Assembly (NCBI GenBank): GCA_016715625.1
Contig: JADJZU010000019.1
Span: 6,552 to 70,551 of the forward strand
From: Bacteroidota bacterium
GTDB lineage: Bacteria > Bacteroidota > Bacteroidia > Chitinophagales > LD1
Direction: 5' to 3'
DNA length: 64,000 bases
The notes under the pieces were generated by a model. It was not told where the DNA came from. It saw only the letters and a program-made list of their open reading frames with translations, and did no database searches. Each line of letters opens with the position of its first letter. Position 1 is the stretch's first letter. The position numbers were made by a program, and so were the translations under genes. Positions 56,346 to 64,000 of this stretch are shown here, one piece after another.

Positions 56346-56352
56346 TCCCGCT

Positions 56353-57306
56353 TTACTTTTTCTTCAACCCTATTTCTATCAACCGTTCGTTCAGGTATTC
56401 GCCTGCCGATATAGGTTCATAGAGAGCAGGATGTGCGGCATCTACACAGCTGGGCAGGCAGTCCAGCCTCATTTCGCTGCGCGGATGTGTAAAGAAGGGG
56501 ATAGAGTAGCGCGAGGTGTGCCATTTTTCGCGCGGAGGATTCACCACGCGGTGGGTGGTCGATTTCAGTTTGTTATTGGTCAGGCGCTGCAGCATATCGC
56601 CCACGTTTACCACCAGACAGCCTTCGGGAGCGGTGATGTTCAGCCACTCGTTCTGGCGATTCAGCAATTGAAGCCCCTCGGCCGATGCCCCCACCAGCAG
56701 GGTAATCAGGTTAATGTCTTCGTGCTGCTCGGCCCGCACGGCACTTTTGGGCTCCTGCGTAATGGGCGGATAATGAATGGCGCGCAAGATAGAGTTGCCG
56801 TTGTGTATGTGTTTATCAAAATAATATTCGCCAATGCCCAGGTGGATGGCAATAGCGCGCAGCAGCTCGCGGGCGCTGCCCTCAAATGCTTTAAAAAGTT
56901 GTTGGCCCAGTTCAAAAAACTCCGGCACTTCGGCCACCGACAGGTTGTCGGGGTAATCGGCCTTGGATAAAACCTCGCCTTCTACTATTTGCCCCATTTG
57001 CCAAAACTCTTTCAGGTCGGGCGCATCGTAGCCCTTGGCGGTTTCTTTGCCAAATGAAGTGTAGCCGCGCTGCCCCGCCAGCTCCGGTTTTTCATAGTTG
57101 TTTTTGACCTCGCGCGGCAGGTCAAAAAAACGTTGAACGGCTGCATAATAATCGTCAATCAGGGCTTGCGACACCCCGTGGTGGCGCACCGACACAAACC
57201 CTACGTCTTCAAAGGCTTTGCCCAGTTCGTACACAAACTGCTGTTTGCTTTCTCCGCCTTTTAAAAATTCGGCAAGGTCTACAATCGGTATGGTATTTAA
57301 ACTCAT
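56353..57306 (-). CDS. Isopenicillin N synthase-like 2OG-Fe(II) dioxygenase
   Basis: A 317-residue enzyme of the IPNS/2OG oxygenase family. The N-terminal NTIPIVDLAEFLKGG and LGKAFEDVGFVSVRHHGVSQ match its DIOX_N domain. The iron site is AEQHEDINLITLL (HxD) with the distal His in STTHRVVNPP, and the 2OG Arg/Ser pair is in RYSIPFFTHP. Substrates range from peptides to small molecules, so none is proposed. It converges with gldH with a 7-base gap and lies 84 bases upstream of, and divergent from, the kinase at 57391. Confidence 0.93.
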   Translation of the reverse strand: MSLNTIPIVDLAEFLKGGESKQQFVYELGKAFEDVGFVSVRHHGVSQALIDDYYAAVQRFFDLPREVKNNYEKPELAGQRGYTSFGKETAKGYDAPDLKEFWQMGQIVEGEVLSKADYPDNLSVAEVPEFFELGQQLFKAFEGSARELLRAIAIHLGIGEYYFDKHIHNGNSILRAIHYPPITQEPKSAVRAEQHEDINLITLLVGASAEGLQLLNRQNEWLNITAPEGCLVVNVGDMLQRLTNNKLKSTTHRVVNPPREKWHTSRYSIPFFTHPRSEMRLDCLPSCVDAAHPALYEPISAGEYLNERLIEIGLKKK

Positions 57307-57390
57307 GATACAGGAGGGTTTGTTTTCAAAAACGGGAATGAAATTAGAAATCCTCTGATTGTTCCGAAACTTTTACAAGTTTGATTCCCG

Positions 57391-57912
57391 ATGAATCAGC
57401 CCTTCCTTGTCACCATCACCGGCCCCGAAAGCACCGGCAAAAGCGCACTGACCGAAGCATTAGGCGCACACCTCGCGGCAGCAGTGGTGGCCGATGTGTC
57501 GCGCGCTTATGTGGCAGCCCTGCAGCAGCCGTACACTGCGATAGATATTTTAAACATAGCCGAGCAGATTATAATGCAGGAAGATAAGGCGCTCGGCAGC
57601 GGGGCAAAATGGATTATCAGCGACAACGATTTAATCAACATCAAAATATGGCTGCAGTATTACGAATGGCACGTTCCCCTGTGGCTACAGCAGCAGATTG
57701 CAAAGCGGAAAAGTGCGCTGTATTTGCTGTGTGCTACAGACCTGCCCTGGGTGCCCGACCCGCAGCGGCAGAACGAACACGACCGGCTTGCATTTATGCT
57801 GCGTTTGAGCAGGAGCTGCAAATTGTCATCGCCGTATCGGGTAGTGCAGGGTACAGGAGCAGAACGGCTGCAAGTGGCCCTGGCGGCCATCCACCGGCAG
57901 CTGGAGCAGTAG
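57391..57912 (+). CDS. NadR-like nucleotide kinase, probably with two compensating indels
   Basis: A 173-residue ATPase with Walker A TITGPESTGKSALTEALGAH near the N-terminus and WIISDNDLINIKIWLQYYEW. The likely role is a ribosylnicotinamide kinase (C-terminal NadR domain) or a related kinase. The family pattern after DPQRQNEHDR normally reads ...Y-x-x-F-E-x-E-L...PYRVVQGTG. Here residues after LAF (MLRLSRSCK) are odd, while the other frame gives YAAFEQELQ. A missing T at 57793-57795 and an extra A at 57820-57822 would explain it. The ORF is open, but about nine residues are then wrong. It starts 84 bases from the IPNS-like gene. Confidence 0.75.
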   Translation: MNQPFLVTITGPESTGKSALTEALGAHLAAAVVADVSRAYVAALQQPYTAIDILNIAEQIIMQEDKALGSGAKWIISDNDLINIKIWLQYYEWHVPLWLQQQIAKRKSALYLLCATDLPWVPDPQRQNEHDRLAFMLRLSRSCKLSSPYRVVQGTGAERLQVALAAIHRQLEQ

Positions 57913-57966
57913 GCGGCCAAAACTTTTATTCGTTTTAAGCGTATAGTTAAGACGCATGATGAAAAA

Positions 57967-59778
57967 ATGACCGGAAACACCACCCTGCTTTTAACGGTAC
58001 AGGAACAAACACAGGAGCTGCTGGCGCAATTCAACAAGCGCAGAGCGGAGCGCGATGTGTCGGCATCGCATGTGGGGGTAGAGGCATTTCAGCTGGCTAA
58101 AGATTCGGGCGATGTGGCTTTGATTTACGAAGCCGGTTCGGCCCTGGCCGGGTTTTATATGGATGTGGTGAGCGAATTTCAACAGGCGCTGGCCGTGCTC
58201 TCCGACATGGAAGGTTACTTTGAGCAGGCGGAACAGGTGGAGCAGCTATCGGAAATCTGGCGCAGAAAAGGCCTCGGGTTCGATTATGTGGGCGAGCTCC
58301 TGCTATCGAAAGAAGCCTACGAAAAATCAATACAACTACTCGAAAACCGACAGCCACTGAGCGAAACCGGTTTTCTTACACTGGCCCGCTCGTATTTTAA
58401 CCTTTCTATCATTTATGGCGATTTGAATCTGGATGCACTATCTGAAAAATATCTGCAACTCAGTTTTCAAAAGTTCAAGGAAGTCGACCACAAGCCGGGC
58501 ATAGCGCGCTGTTACATTTCGTTCGGAGTCATGTTTGACGATGAAAACGACAAAGACCCCGAAAAGCTGCTGCAAGCCAAGGAGCACTACAAAAATGCAG
58601 CCGAGCTATCACGCGAAATTGGCGATTGGGTGTGCTACAGCGTAGCCACCGGCAACTATGGTACGCTACATGCCCGCTTCCATCATTTTGAGGAGGGCGT
58701 GGCCCATCTGTTAGATGCCTACAACACCGCACAGCAGCATTGCAACAAAAGCTTTTTGCTGGGCCGCTATATGCAGTTGGGCAATGCCTATGCCCACGGC
58801 CAAAAATACGAAGAGGCCGATCGCTGGTTTGCCGAAGGCGATAAACTGTTTCATGAACTGCAACTGAAAGTAGATAGCTACGGATTTCGAAAAAGATGGG
58901 CCGAGGTACTCATGGCACTGGGGCGGTATCAGGAAGCCGCTGAAAAACTGCTGGAGCACGACCGCTGCCGCGAAGAGAAACACACCATGGATAAAGGTGC
59001 GGCCATCAACGATGTAATGCTGCGCCTGAAATACGAAGAAGGACAGAAAGAGCAGGCGCTCCTCCGCAAAAAGAATGCGGAGATAGAAGAATATGCGCGG
59101 CAGTTGCAGATGAGCAATTACGAGCTGAACCAGTTTGCCCACGTAGCTTCGCACGATATGAAAGAACCGCTGCGCATGATTGCCAATTATTCGCAGTTGC
59201 TCGAAAAGAGCATCAACGGACAATTAAAGCCTGAGCAAAAAGACTATCTGATTTACATCAATGACGGAGCCAAGCGCATGAACAATGTGATACAAAGCTT
59301 GCTGCAGTTGTCGAAGATAAATGCCGCCAATCATAAAACACTCGTGAACGTAAACGAGGTGATAGATGAAGTAAAAAAGGCACTGAAGCTGGAGATACAC
59401 AACCGCAACGTATCCATCACCTGCAGTCACATGCATCCGGTAATGGCCGATGAAACCAAGCTGACACAGTTGTTTCAAAATCTGATTTCCAATGCCATTA
59501 AGTATAACCAATCGGCTGCACCGGTCATTGAGATAAGATGCACCGAACTGGAGAACGCCTACCGCTACGAATTGGCCGACAATGGCATCGGTATTGAAAA
59601 ACAATATCGCGATAAGGTGTTCATTATTTTTCAGCGCTTGCACACCCGCAGCGAATACGAAGGCACCGGCATAGGCCTCAGCATCTGCAAAAAAATTATC
59701 GATGGCCTGCAGGGAAAAATCTGGATTGAAGACTCGCCACTCGGTGGTGCTAAGTTTTGCTTTACGATTCCGAAGTAG
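57967..59778 (+). CDS. TPR sensor histidine kinase, intact paralogue
   Basis: A 603-residue protein with the same plan as the interrupted gene at 5271: an N-terminal helical/TPR part (1-340, for example YGDLNLDALSEKYLQLSF), a coiled coil, the H-box FAHVASHDMKEPLRMIANYS, the N-box QNLISNAIKYN, the G1 ADNGIGIEKQYR, the F-box VFIIFQRL and the G2 GTGIGLSICKKIIDGLQGK. The full HATPase domain is present, so it can phosphorylate. No membrane segment or response regulator is adjacent, so it is an orphan. Its C-terminus serves to define the expected residues after the stop in the other gene. Confidence 0.92.
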   Translation: MTGNTTLLLTVQEQTQELLAQFNKRRAERDVSASHVGVEAFQLAKDSGDVALIYEAGSALAGFYMDVVSEFQQALAVLSDMEGYFEQAEQVEQLSEIWRRKGLGFDYVGELLLSKEAYEKSIQLLENRQPLSETGFLTLARSYFNLSIIYGDLNLDALSEKYLQLSFQKFKEVDHKPGIARCYISFGVMFDDENDKDPEKLLQAKEHYKNAAELSREIGDWVCYSVATGNYGTLHARFHHFEEGVAHLLDAYNTAQQHCNKSFLLGRYMQLGNAYAHGQKYEEADRWFAEGDKLFHELQLKVDSYGFRKRWAEVLMALGRYQEAAEKLLEHDRCREEKHTMDKGAAINDVMLRLKYEEGQKEQALLRKKNAEIEEYARQLQMSNYELNQFAHVASHDMKEPLRMIANYSQLLEKSINGQLKPEQKDYLIYINDGAKRMNNVIQSLLQLSKINAANHKTLVNVNEVIDEVKKALKLEIHNRNVSITCSHMHPVMADETKLTQLFQNLISNAIKYNQSAAPVIEIRCTELENAYRYELADNGIGIEKQYRDKVFIIFQRLHTRSEYEGTGIGLSICKKIIDGLQGKIWIEDSPLGGAKFCFTIPK

Positions 59779-59825
59779 CCGGGTGCTATTTCACTTTCTC
59801 CCTTTCTTCTTTAATGTTGCAGCAG

Positions 59826-59914
59826 CTTTCTGGGGGCGTTTTCTGAAATTAGTTTTTTAGAAATCTGAGAAGAACCCTTCGAACCTGAACATGGTAATGC
59901 ATGCGATAGGAAAG
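59826..59914 (+). promoter_or_regulatory. TPP riboswitch (THI element)
   Basis: The conserved core is present: CTGAGA (59865-59870), ACCC (59874-59877), GAACCTGA (59881-59888), GGTAATGC (59893-59900) and GCGATAGG (59903-59910). CTTTCT (59826-59831) can pair with AGGAAAG (59908-59914) to close the P1 stem. The segment GGGGGCG (59832-59838) fits the 5' part of the motif. It ends 83 bases before the TonB-dependent receptor and is on its strand. TPP binding normally lowers expression of the gene downstream. Confidence 0.9.
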
Positions 59915-59997
59915 AAAGACAGATCTACTTCTGTTTCTCGCTCGAATTCTCTTCACCTTTCAGAAAGAATAATTTCTAAACCATCAACCACCGTTGT

Positions 59998-62266
59998 ATG
60001 AAAAGATTTTTATTCTTTCTGCTTTGCGCCAATCAAACACTGGCACAAACAGACACTGCCCTGGTGCAGCAAAAAGATTCCGCTGCCCGGCAGCAAAACA
60101 TGGAAGCGGTCTATATCACCGCTACGCGAGCCGGAGCCAATGCCCCTACGACTTACACCAACCTATCGCGCGAGGTCGTGCAAAAAAACAATCTGGGCCC
60201 CGACCTGCCGGTGCTGCTGGACCAAACCCCAGCGTGGTATACACCACCGATGCGGTGCCGGCATCGGCTACACGGGCCTCCGCATCCGTGGCAGCGATGC
60301 CACACGCATCAATGTAACGCTCAATGGCATTCCGGTGAATGATGCCGAAAGCCAGCAAATGTATTGGGTGAATACGCCCGATGTGGTTTCATCCGTTTCC
60401 AACATTCAAATACAACGGGGTATAGGCAGCAGCACCAACGGCTCATCGGCTTTTGGCGGGCAAATCAGTTTGCAGTCTACCGCCATTGCCGATAAACCCT
60501 ACGGAGAGGCCGGTGTGGCGCTCGGTTCGTTCAATACCTTTAAAGGCAACATGCGCGGAGGCACCGGCACCTTAAAGTGCGGTTTCTTTGCCGATGCTTC
60601 AGCCTCCTGGATTCGCAGTGATGGTTACATTGATCGCGCCTCTTCCGATTTGCGCTCCTGGTTTGCCCAAATGGGCTGGGTGGGCCGAAACACCATTCTG
60701 AAAACGCTGTATTTCGGAGGCCGCGAAAAAACGTATCAGGCCTGGTATGGCGTGCCGCAGGATTCGCTGGCCACCAACCGCACCTTCAACATAGCCGGCA
60801 CGGATTATTTTTCTAAAGACCCCGCCTACCCAAACGAAACCGACAACTACGGGCAGGATTATATTCAATTGCATCTGGCACAGCGCCTGCCCCGAAACCT
60901 GCAATTGAATGCAGCGCTCTTTGCCACCCTCGGCCGCGGATATTACGAGCAATACAAAGCCGGGGCAGACATCCAAGATTATTTTGCCGACTACAACAGC
61001 ACCGAAACCGATCTGGTGAGGCAGCGTTGGCTGAAAAATGTTTTTTACGGAGGCACCTTCTCGCTGAGCTATAGTCAGGGCAAGGTAGATGTGACAGCCG
61101 GTGGGCTGGTGTCGCAATACCGCGGGCAGCATTTTGGCCGTGTGGTGTGGAACGAAGCAGCCATCTCCATAGATAAAAACAGAAACTACTATCTCGGCAA
61201 TTCATTAAAAACAGACATCAATGTATACACCAAACTGAATTACCTGCTGGTTGAAAAACTGAATCTGTATGCCGATGTCCAGTATCGTTTTATTGACTAC
61301 CGCACAAAAGGGGACGATAACAATGATGTGGTGTACGACTTTGCAGCGCGCTGGCATTTCTTTAATCCCAAAGCCGGATTACTGTATCAGATAAAGCCTG
61401 TTCATCATTTGTATGCCTCCTATGCCTTTGGCAATCGCGAGCCCAACCGCGATGATGTGCTGGATGCACCCATTGCCCCCAGGCCCGAACAGATGCATAA
61501 TGTGGAAGCCGGTTACAAGTTTTTACATGATAAGTTTCCCATTAGTATCAACTACTATCTCATGCATTACAAAGACCAACTGGTGCTCACCGGTAAGCTG
61601 AATGATGTAGGCAATCCGATAAAAGCCAATGTGCCGGTCAGCTATCGTACGGGAGTAGAATTGAACGGCTCCATTCGCATCCTGAAAAAAGCAGTGTGGG
61701 GCGATGATTGCGAAAGCTGCGCCAAAGCGAAAGAACCCTATCTGTTCAGCATTAACTATTCATTCACGTATTCTGTCAATAAAATCAAGCGCTTTGACGA
61801 ATACATTTACACCTACGATGAAAACTACTCGCGCATAGATACACTCACACAAATCATCACGCATCGCAACACGGACATTTCTTTTTCGCCCCGCTTCATT
61901 GCCTCGATAGAATTGCTGGCTACCCCGGTAACCGGGCTGGAACTTTCGCTCACCACCAAGATTGTCAGCCGTCAATTTATGGACAACACCGGCAATCCGG
62001 AACGCATGCTGAAAACATTTTTCTATCCCAACTTCCGCGCCAGCTATAAACTGCCGCTGAAAAGAGAGGACAAGGAAATTCGATTCACGGTATTGCTCAA
62101 CAATATTCTGAACCGGAGTTTTGAAAGCAACGGCTACACCTACAGCGAGCGCTATGCCTACACAGACGAGAACAATCAACTGCAAACCACCGATACCAAT
62201 ACCTACAACTACTTCTATCCGCAGGCTCCATTCAATTTTCTGGCCGGTATGCAGGTGAAGTTCTAA
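59998..62266 (+). pseudogene. TonB-dependent receptor under TPP control, two frameshifts (probable sequence errors)
   Basis: Joined, a 756-residue outer-membrane receptor: signal peptide MKRFLFFLLCANQTLAQ, plug with NMEAVYITATRAGANAPT and NLGPDLPVLLDQTP, then RIRGSDATRINVTLNGIPVN (plug), QQMYWVNTPDVVSSVSNIQI, and a ~550-residue barrel ending PFNFLAGMQVKF. Frame changes occur at CCCC before AGC (60227-60231) and at GCGGTGCC (60252-60259), each losing one base; the middle frame reads SVVYTTDA and the final frame GAGIGYTGLRIRG. Pieces are open on either side. The TPP riboswitch at 59826 makes thiamin or a thiamin precursor the best substrate guess. Confidence 0.9.
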
Positions 62267-62314
62267 ACTTGTTTGTTTTTCTTGTGTTAAGTTCGCAGCA
62301 TTAATCTACTGAAC

Positions 62315-62899
62315 ATGAGCCAACCCACCGCCATAGAAATATACACCGAAATGACTCCCAACCCGGAGAGTTTAAAGTTTGTAACCAACCGTCATATCCT
62401 TCCCAATTTTCAACTGGATTTTCGCACGCGCGAAATGAGCGAAGGCTCGGCACTGGCCCGTACGTTGTTTGCCATTCCGTTTGTCAATGGCGTTTTTGTG
62501 GCTAACAATTTTGTGACCATCACCAAAAAAGCCGAATACGACTGGTTTGAAATCACACCGGAGTTGAAAGAATCCATCAAGCAATTTTTGCAAAGCGGAC
62601 AAAAACCTGTAGACGATGCGCTGCTGCCCAAAGAGGTGCAGGGCTCTGATACCGCAGCCGGCCAGCAAAGCCCCGAAGAAAAAATCAAAGACCTGCTCGA
62701 TAAATATGTGAAGCCCGCCATACAAATGGATGGCGGACACATTGAATTCAAATCGTTCGAAAACGGATTGGTGAAGCTATCCTTACAAGGCTCTTGCAGT
62801 GGCTGTCCTTCTTCTACCATTACCCTCAAGTCGGGCATTGAAGGCCTGCTGAAGCGTATGGTACCCGAGGTGCAGGAGGTGGTGGCTGATGCCGATTAA
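62315..62899 (+). CDS. NFU-type Fe-S cluster scaffold
   Basis: A 194-residue protein. The N-terminal Nfu_N domain has YTEMTPNPESLKFVTNRHIL and SALARTLFAIPFVNGVFVAN; the C-terminal NifU-like domain has IQMDGGHIEFKSFENGLVKL and LQGSCSGCPSSTITLKSGIE with the CxxC that holds the cluster. It carries Fe-S clusters to target proteins. Its stop TAA (62897-62899) overlaps the converging stop of the aquaporin gene (62896-62898) by three bases. Confidence 0.95.
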   Translation: MSQPTAIEIYTEMTPNPESLKFVTNRHILPNFQLDFRTREMSEGSALARTLFAIPFVNGVFVANNFVTITKKAEYDWFEITPELKESIKQFLQSGQKPVDDALLPKEVQGSDTAAGQQSPEEKIKDLLDKYVKPAIQMDGGHIEFKSFENGLVKLSLQGSCSGCPSSTITLKSGIEGLLKRMVPEVQEVVADAD

Positions 62900-63546
62900 T
62901 GGTTGCTTTCCTGCATTAAAATCCGATGCACGAATACGGCACTGAGCGTGCCGGCCAGTGGCGCTGTGAGATAAATCCAAATGGCATTGAAGTTTCCGGT
63001 TACCAAAGCCGGAGCCAGCGAGCGAGTGGGATTTAAACTGGTGCCGCTGACAGGTCCTCCGAAAAGCACCAACATCCACACCGTGCCACCAATGGCAATG
63101 CCGGCCGTAATTCCTTTTTCTTTAGCCCCTGTGCTTACGCGCAAAATGACCAGCATGAGAATAAACGTCATGAGCAGTTCGAGAATAAAACTCTGCGCCC
63201 AGGTACCCGATGGTTGCGTAATGGCCAGGGTTTCGTTTTCCGGAAAAAGATAGTGCAACACATAACTGGCAGATAGCGCTCCGGATAACTGTGCCATTAA
63301 GAAAGCCGGTACTTCTTTCCAGGCAAAGCGATGGTCCACCGCAAAGGCAATGCTCACAGCCGGATTAAAATGCGCCCCCGACAAATCGCCAAACGAATAA
63401 ATGAGTGCTATGATAACGAAGCCCCACACTGTAGCAATACCCGGCAAGCCGAGAGCCCCATTGGTGTGTTGGTTTACTATCACCGAGCCTGTGCCCACAA
63501 AGAGCAGAATAAAAGTACCAAGATATTCGCTGAGGTATTTTTTCAT
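62896..63546 (-). CDS. Aquaporin / MIP channel
   Basis: A 216-residue protein with six membrane helices and two half-helices: GAHFNPAVSIAFA (first NPA) and SGTSLNPTRSLAPALV (second, with Thr instead of Ala in NPA). The start MKKYLSEYLGTFILLFVGTG and the middle AQSFILELLMTFILMLVILR are typical of the MIP family. Whether it passes water only or also glycerol cannot be judged from the half-helices. It converges on the NFU gene with overlapping stops and is 38 bases downstream of the rhomboid stop. Confidence 0.93.
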   Translation of the reverse strand: MKKYLSEYLGTFILLFVGTGSVIVNQHTNGALGLPGIATVWGFVIIALIYSFGDLSGAHFNPAVSIAFAVDHRFAWKEVPAFLMAQLSGALSASYVLHYLFPENETLAITQPSGTWAQSFILELLMTFILMLVILRVSTGAKEKGITAGIAIGGTVWMLVLFGGPVSGTSLNPTRSLAPALVTGNFNAIWIYLTAPLAGTLSAVFVHRILMQESNH

Positions 63547-63584
63547 GAAAGGGATTTTGGTTCATGAAAAATAGCAGAAGTGAT

Positions 63585-64000
63585 TTACTTCTTCGAAAAA
63601 TGAAACAGAAAATCTTTTTCGTCTTTGGTAAGGCTATCGTATCCGGAGCGAGAAATTTTATCGAGTATATCGTCTACGCGTTGCTGGTCATCAGCCGCCT
63701 TTTTTTGCTGCGGACTGGTGCGGGCAGCAGCACTATGTGTAACGTGCAACTTTCTGCGCTGAAACAGGCGGGTATACATTTGCTCCAATAAATCGATGGG
63801 CGCAAAAATATCGGCACCGGCCCGTAGCAGCAGGATGTAGCCATAACCTGTCAGCGCTCCGCCCAGGTGCGCAAAATAAGTGCCGGCACCTCCACGTGGA
63901 ATATTGAGCAGGTCTATAAGCAAACCGCCCAGCGCTACGTATAAAATGGGAACCTCACCAAACAACAACAGATTAAACTTATGCTGTGGGTGAAGCGCAG
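63585..64000 (-). CDS. Rhomboid family serine protease, C-terminal part
   Basis: Only the last ~138 residues lie in the window; the frame stays open to the right edge (ALHPQHKFNLLLFGEVPILY). The catalytic His lies in GAGTYFAHLGGALTGYGYIL, a typical rhomboid motif, while the Ser helix is outside the window. A cytosolic tail (RRKLHVTHSAAARTSPQQKK) follows, ending DEKDFLFHFSKK. Rhomboids cut substrate proteins inside the membrane. It is upstream of the aquaporin on the same strand. Confidence 0.88.
   Translation of the reverse strand, partial: ALHPQHKFNLLLFGEVPILYVALGGLLIDLLNIPRGGAGTYFAHLGGALTGYGYILLLRAGADIFAPIDLLEQMYTRLFQRRKLHVTHSAAARTSPQQKKAADDQQRVDDILDKISRSGYDSLTKDEKDFLFHFSKK

Overview
The window looks like a chromosomal segment of a member of the Bacteroidota, probably near the Chitinophagales or Saprospirales; this is inferred from gene content only. 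Supporting genes are gldB and gldH, a secreted protein with a C-terminal domain of the type IX secretion (T9SS) kind, RicT (PSP1) next to gldH, DUF4293, a GH92 mannosidase, LVIVD and MORN-repeat proteins, a TonB-dependent receptor behind a TPP riboswitch, and an ECF sigma factor overlapping a TM/beta-barrel protein. No rRNA, tRNA, CRISPR, phage or insertion sequence was recognised.

Layout. 1-4955: end of an MFS transporter, GH92 mannosidase, MpaB-like oxygenase and an ACAD10/11-type acyl-CoA dehydrogenase. 5-7 kb: a 41-bp periodic array, then a TPR histidine kinase with an in-frame TAG. 7.2-13.8 kb: APH-like kinase, histidine phosphatase, SDR, 3-hydroxyanthranilate dioxygenase, AlkD-like protein, a T9SS cargo, a YifB/ComM ATPase and a frameshifted lipoprotein. 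13.9-20.6 kb: a TetR-RND efflux operon with a candidate operator. 20.7-26.7 kb: 2OG oxygenase, membrane protein, gldB, a propeller-like lipoprotein, typA. 27-31.6 kb: DUF456, a GT39-like enzyme, a 157-bp A/T-only tract, an AI-2E family transporter, truA and a four-helix-bundle protein. 31.6-41 kb: a thiolase, DUF4293, a flippase, a MORN protein, a second periodic array (21 bp), a beta-barrel protein, an LVIVD lipoprotein, the sigma factor/barrel pair and an SRPBCC protein. 41-47 kb: glycosyltransferases around recR. 47-57 kb: polA, a third periodic array (21 bp), an unknown small protein, a sulfotransferase, a class-III aminotransferase, holB-ricT-gldH and an IPNS-like oxygenase. 57-64 kb: a NadR-like kinase, a second TPR histidine kinase, the TPP riboswitch with its receptor, NFU, an aquaporin and a partial rhomboid.

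The most unusual signal is in the DNA outside genes. All three intergenic stretches longer than 300 bp contain arrays phased at 20.5-21 bp, two turns of B-DNA (5004-5213, 35898-36184, 50225-50413). Each array has its own short conserved motif with variable sequence between copies, and each contains copies in both orientations. They are not CRISPRs and match no family I can name.

Several genes carry single-base indels, mostly in short homopolymers: the lipoprotein at 13.5 kb, the thiolase, the barrel protein at 36.9 kb, a GT2 enzyme, the NadR-like kinase and the TonB receptor. With the A/T-only tract at 29.1 kb this points to sequencing or assembly error rather than gene decay. Such genes are given as one interrupted feature with the break position.
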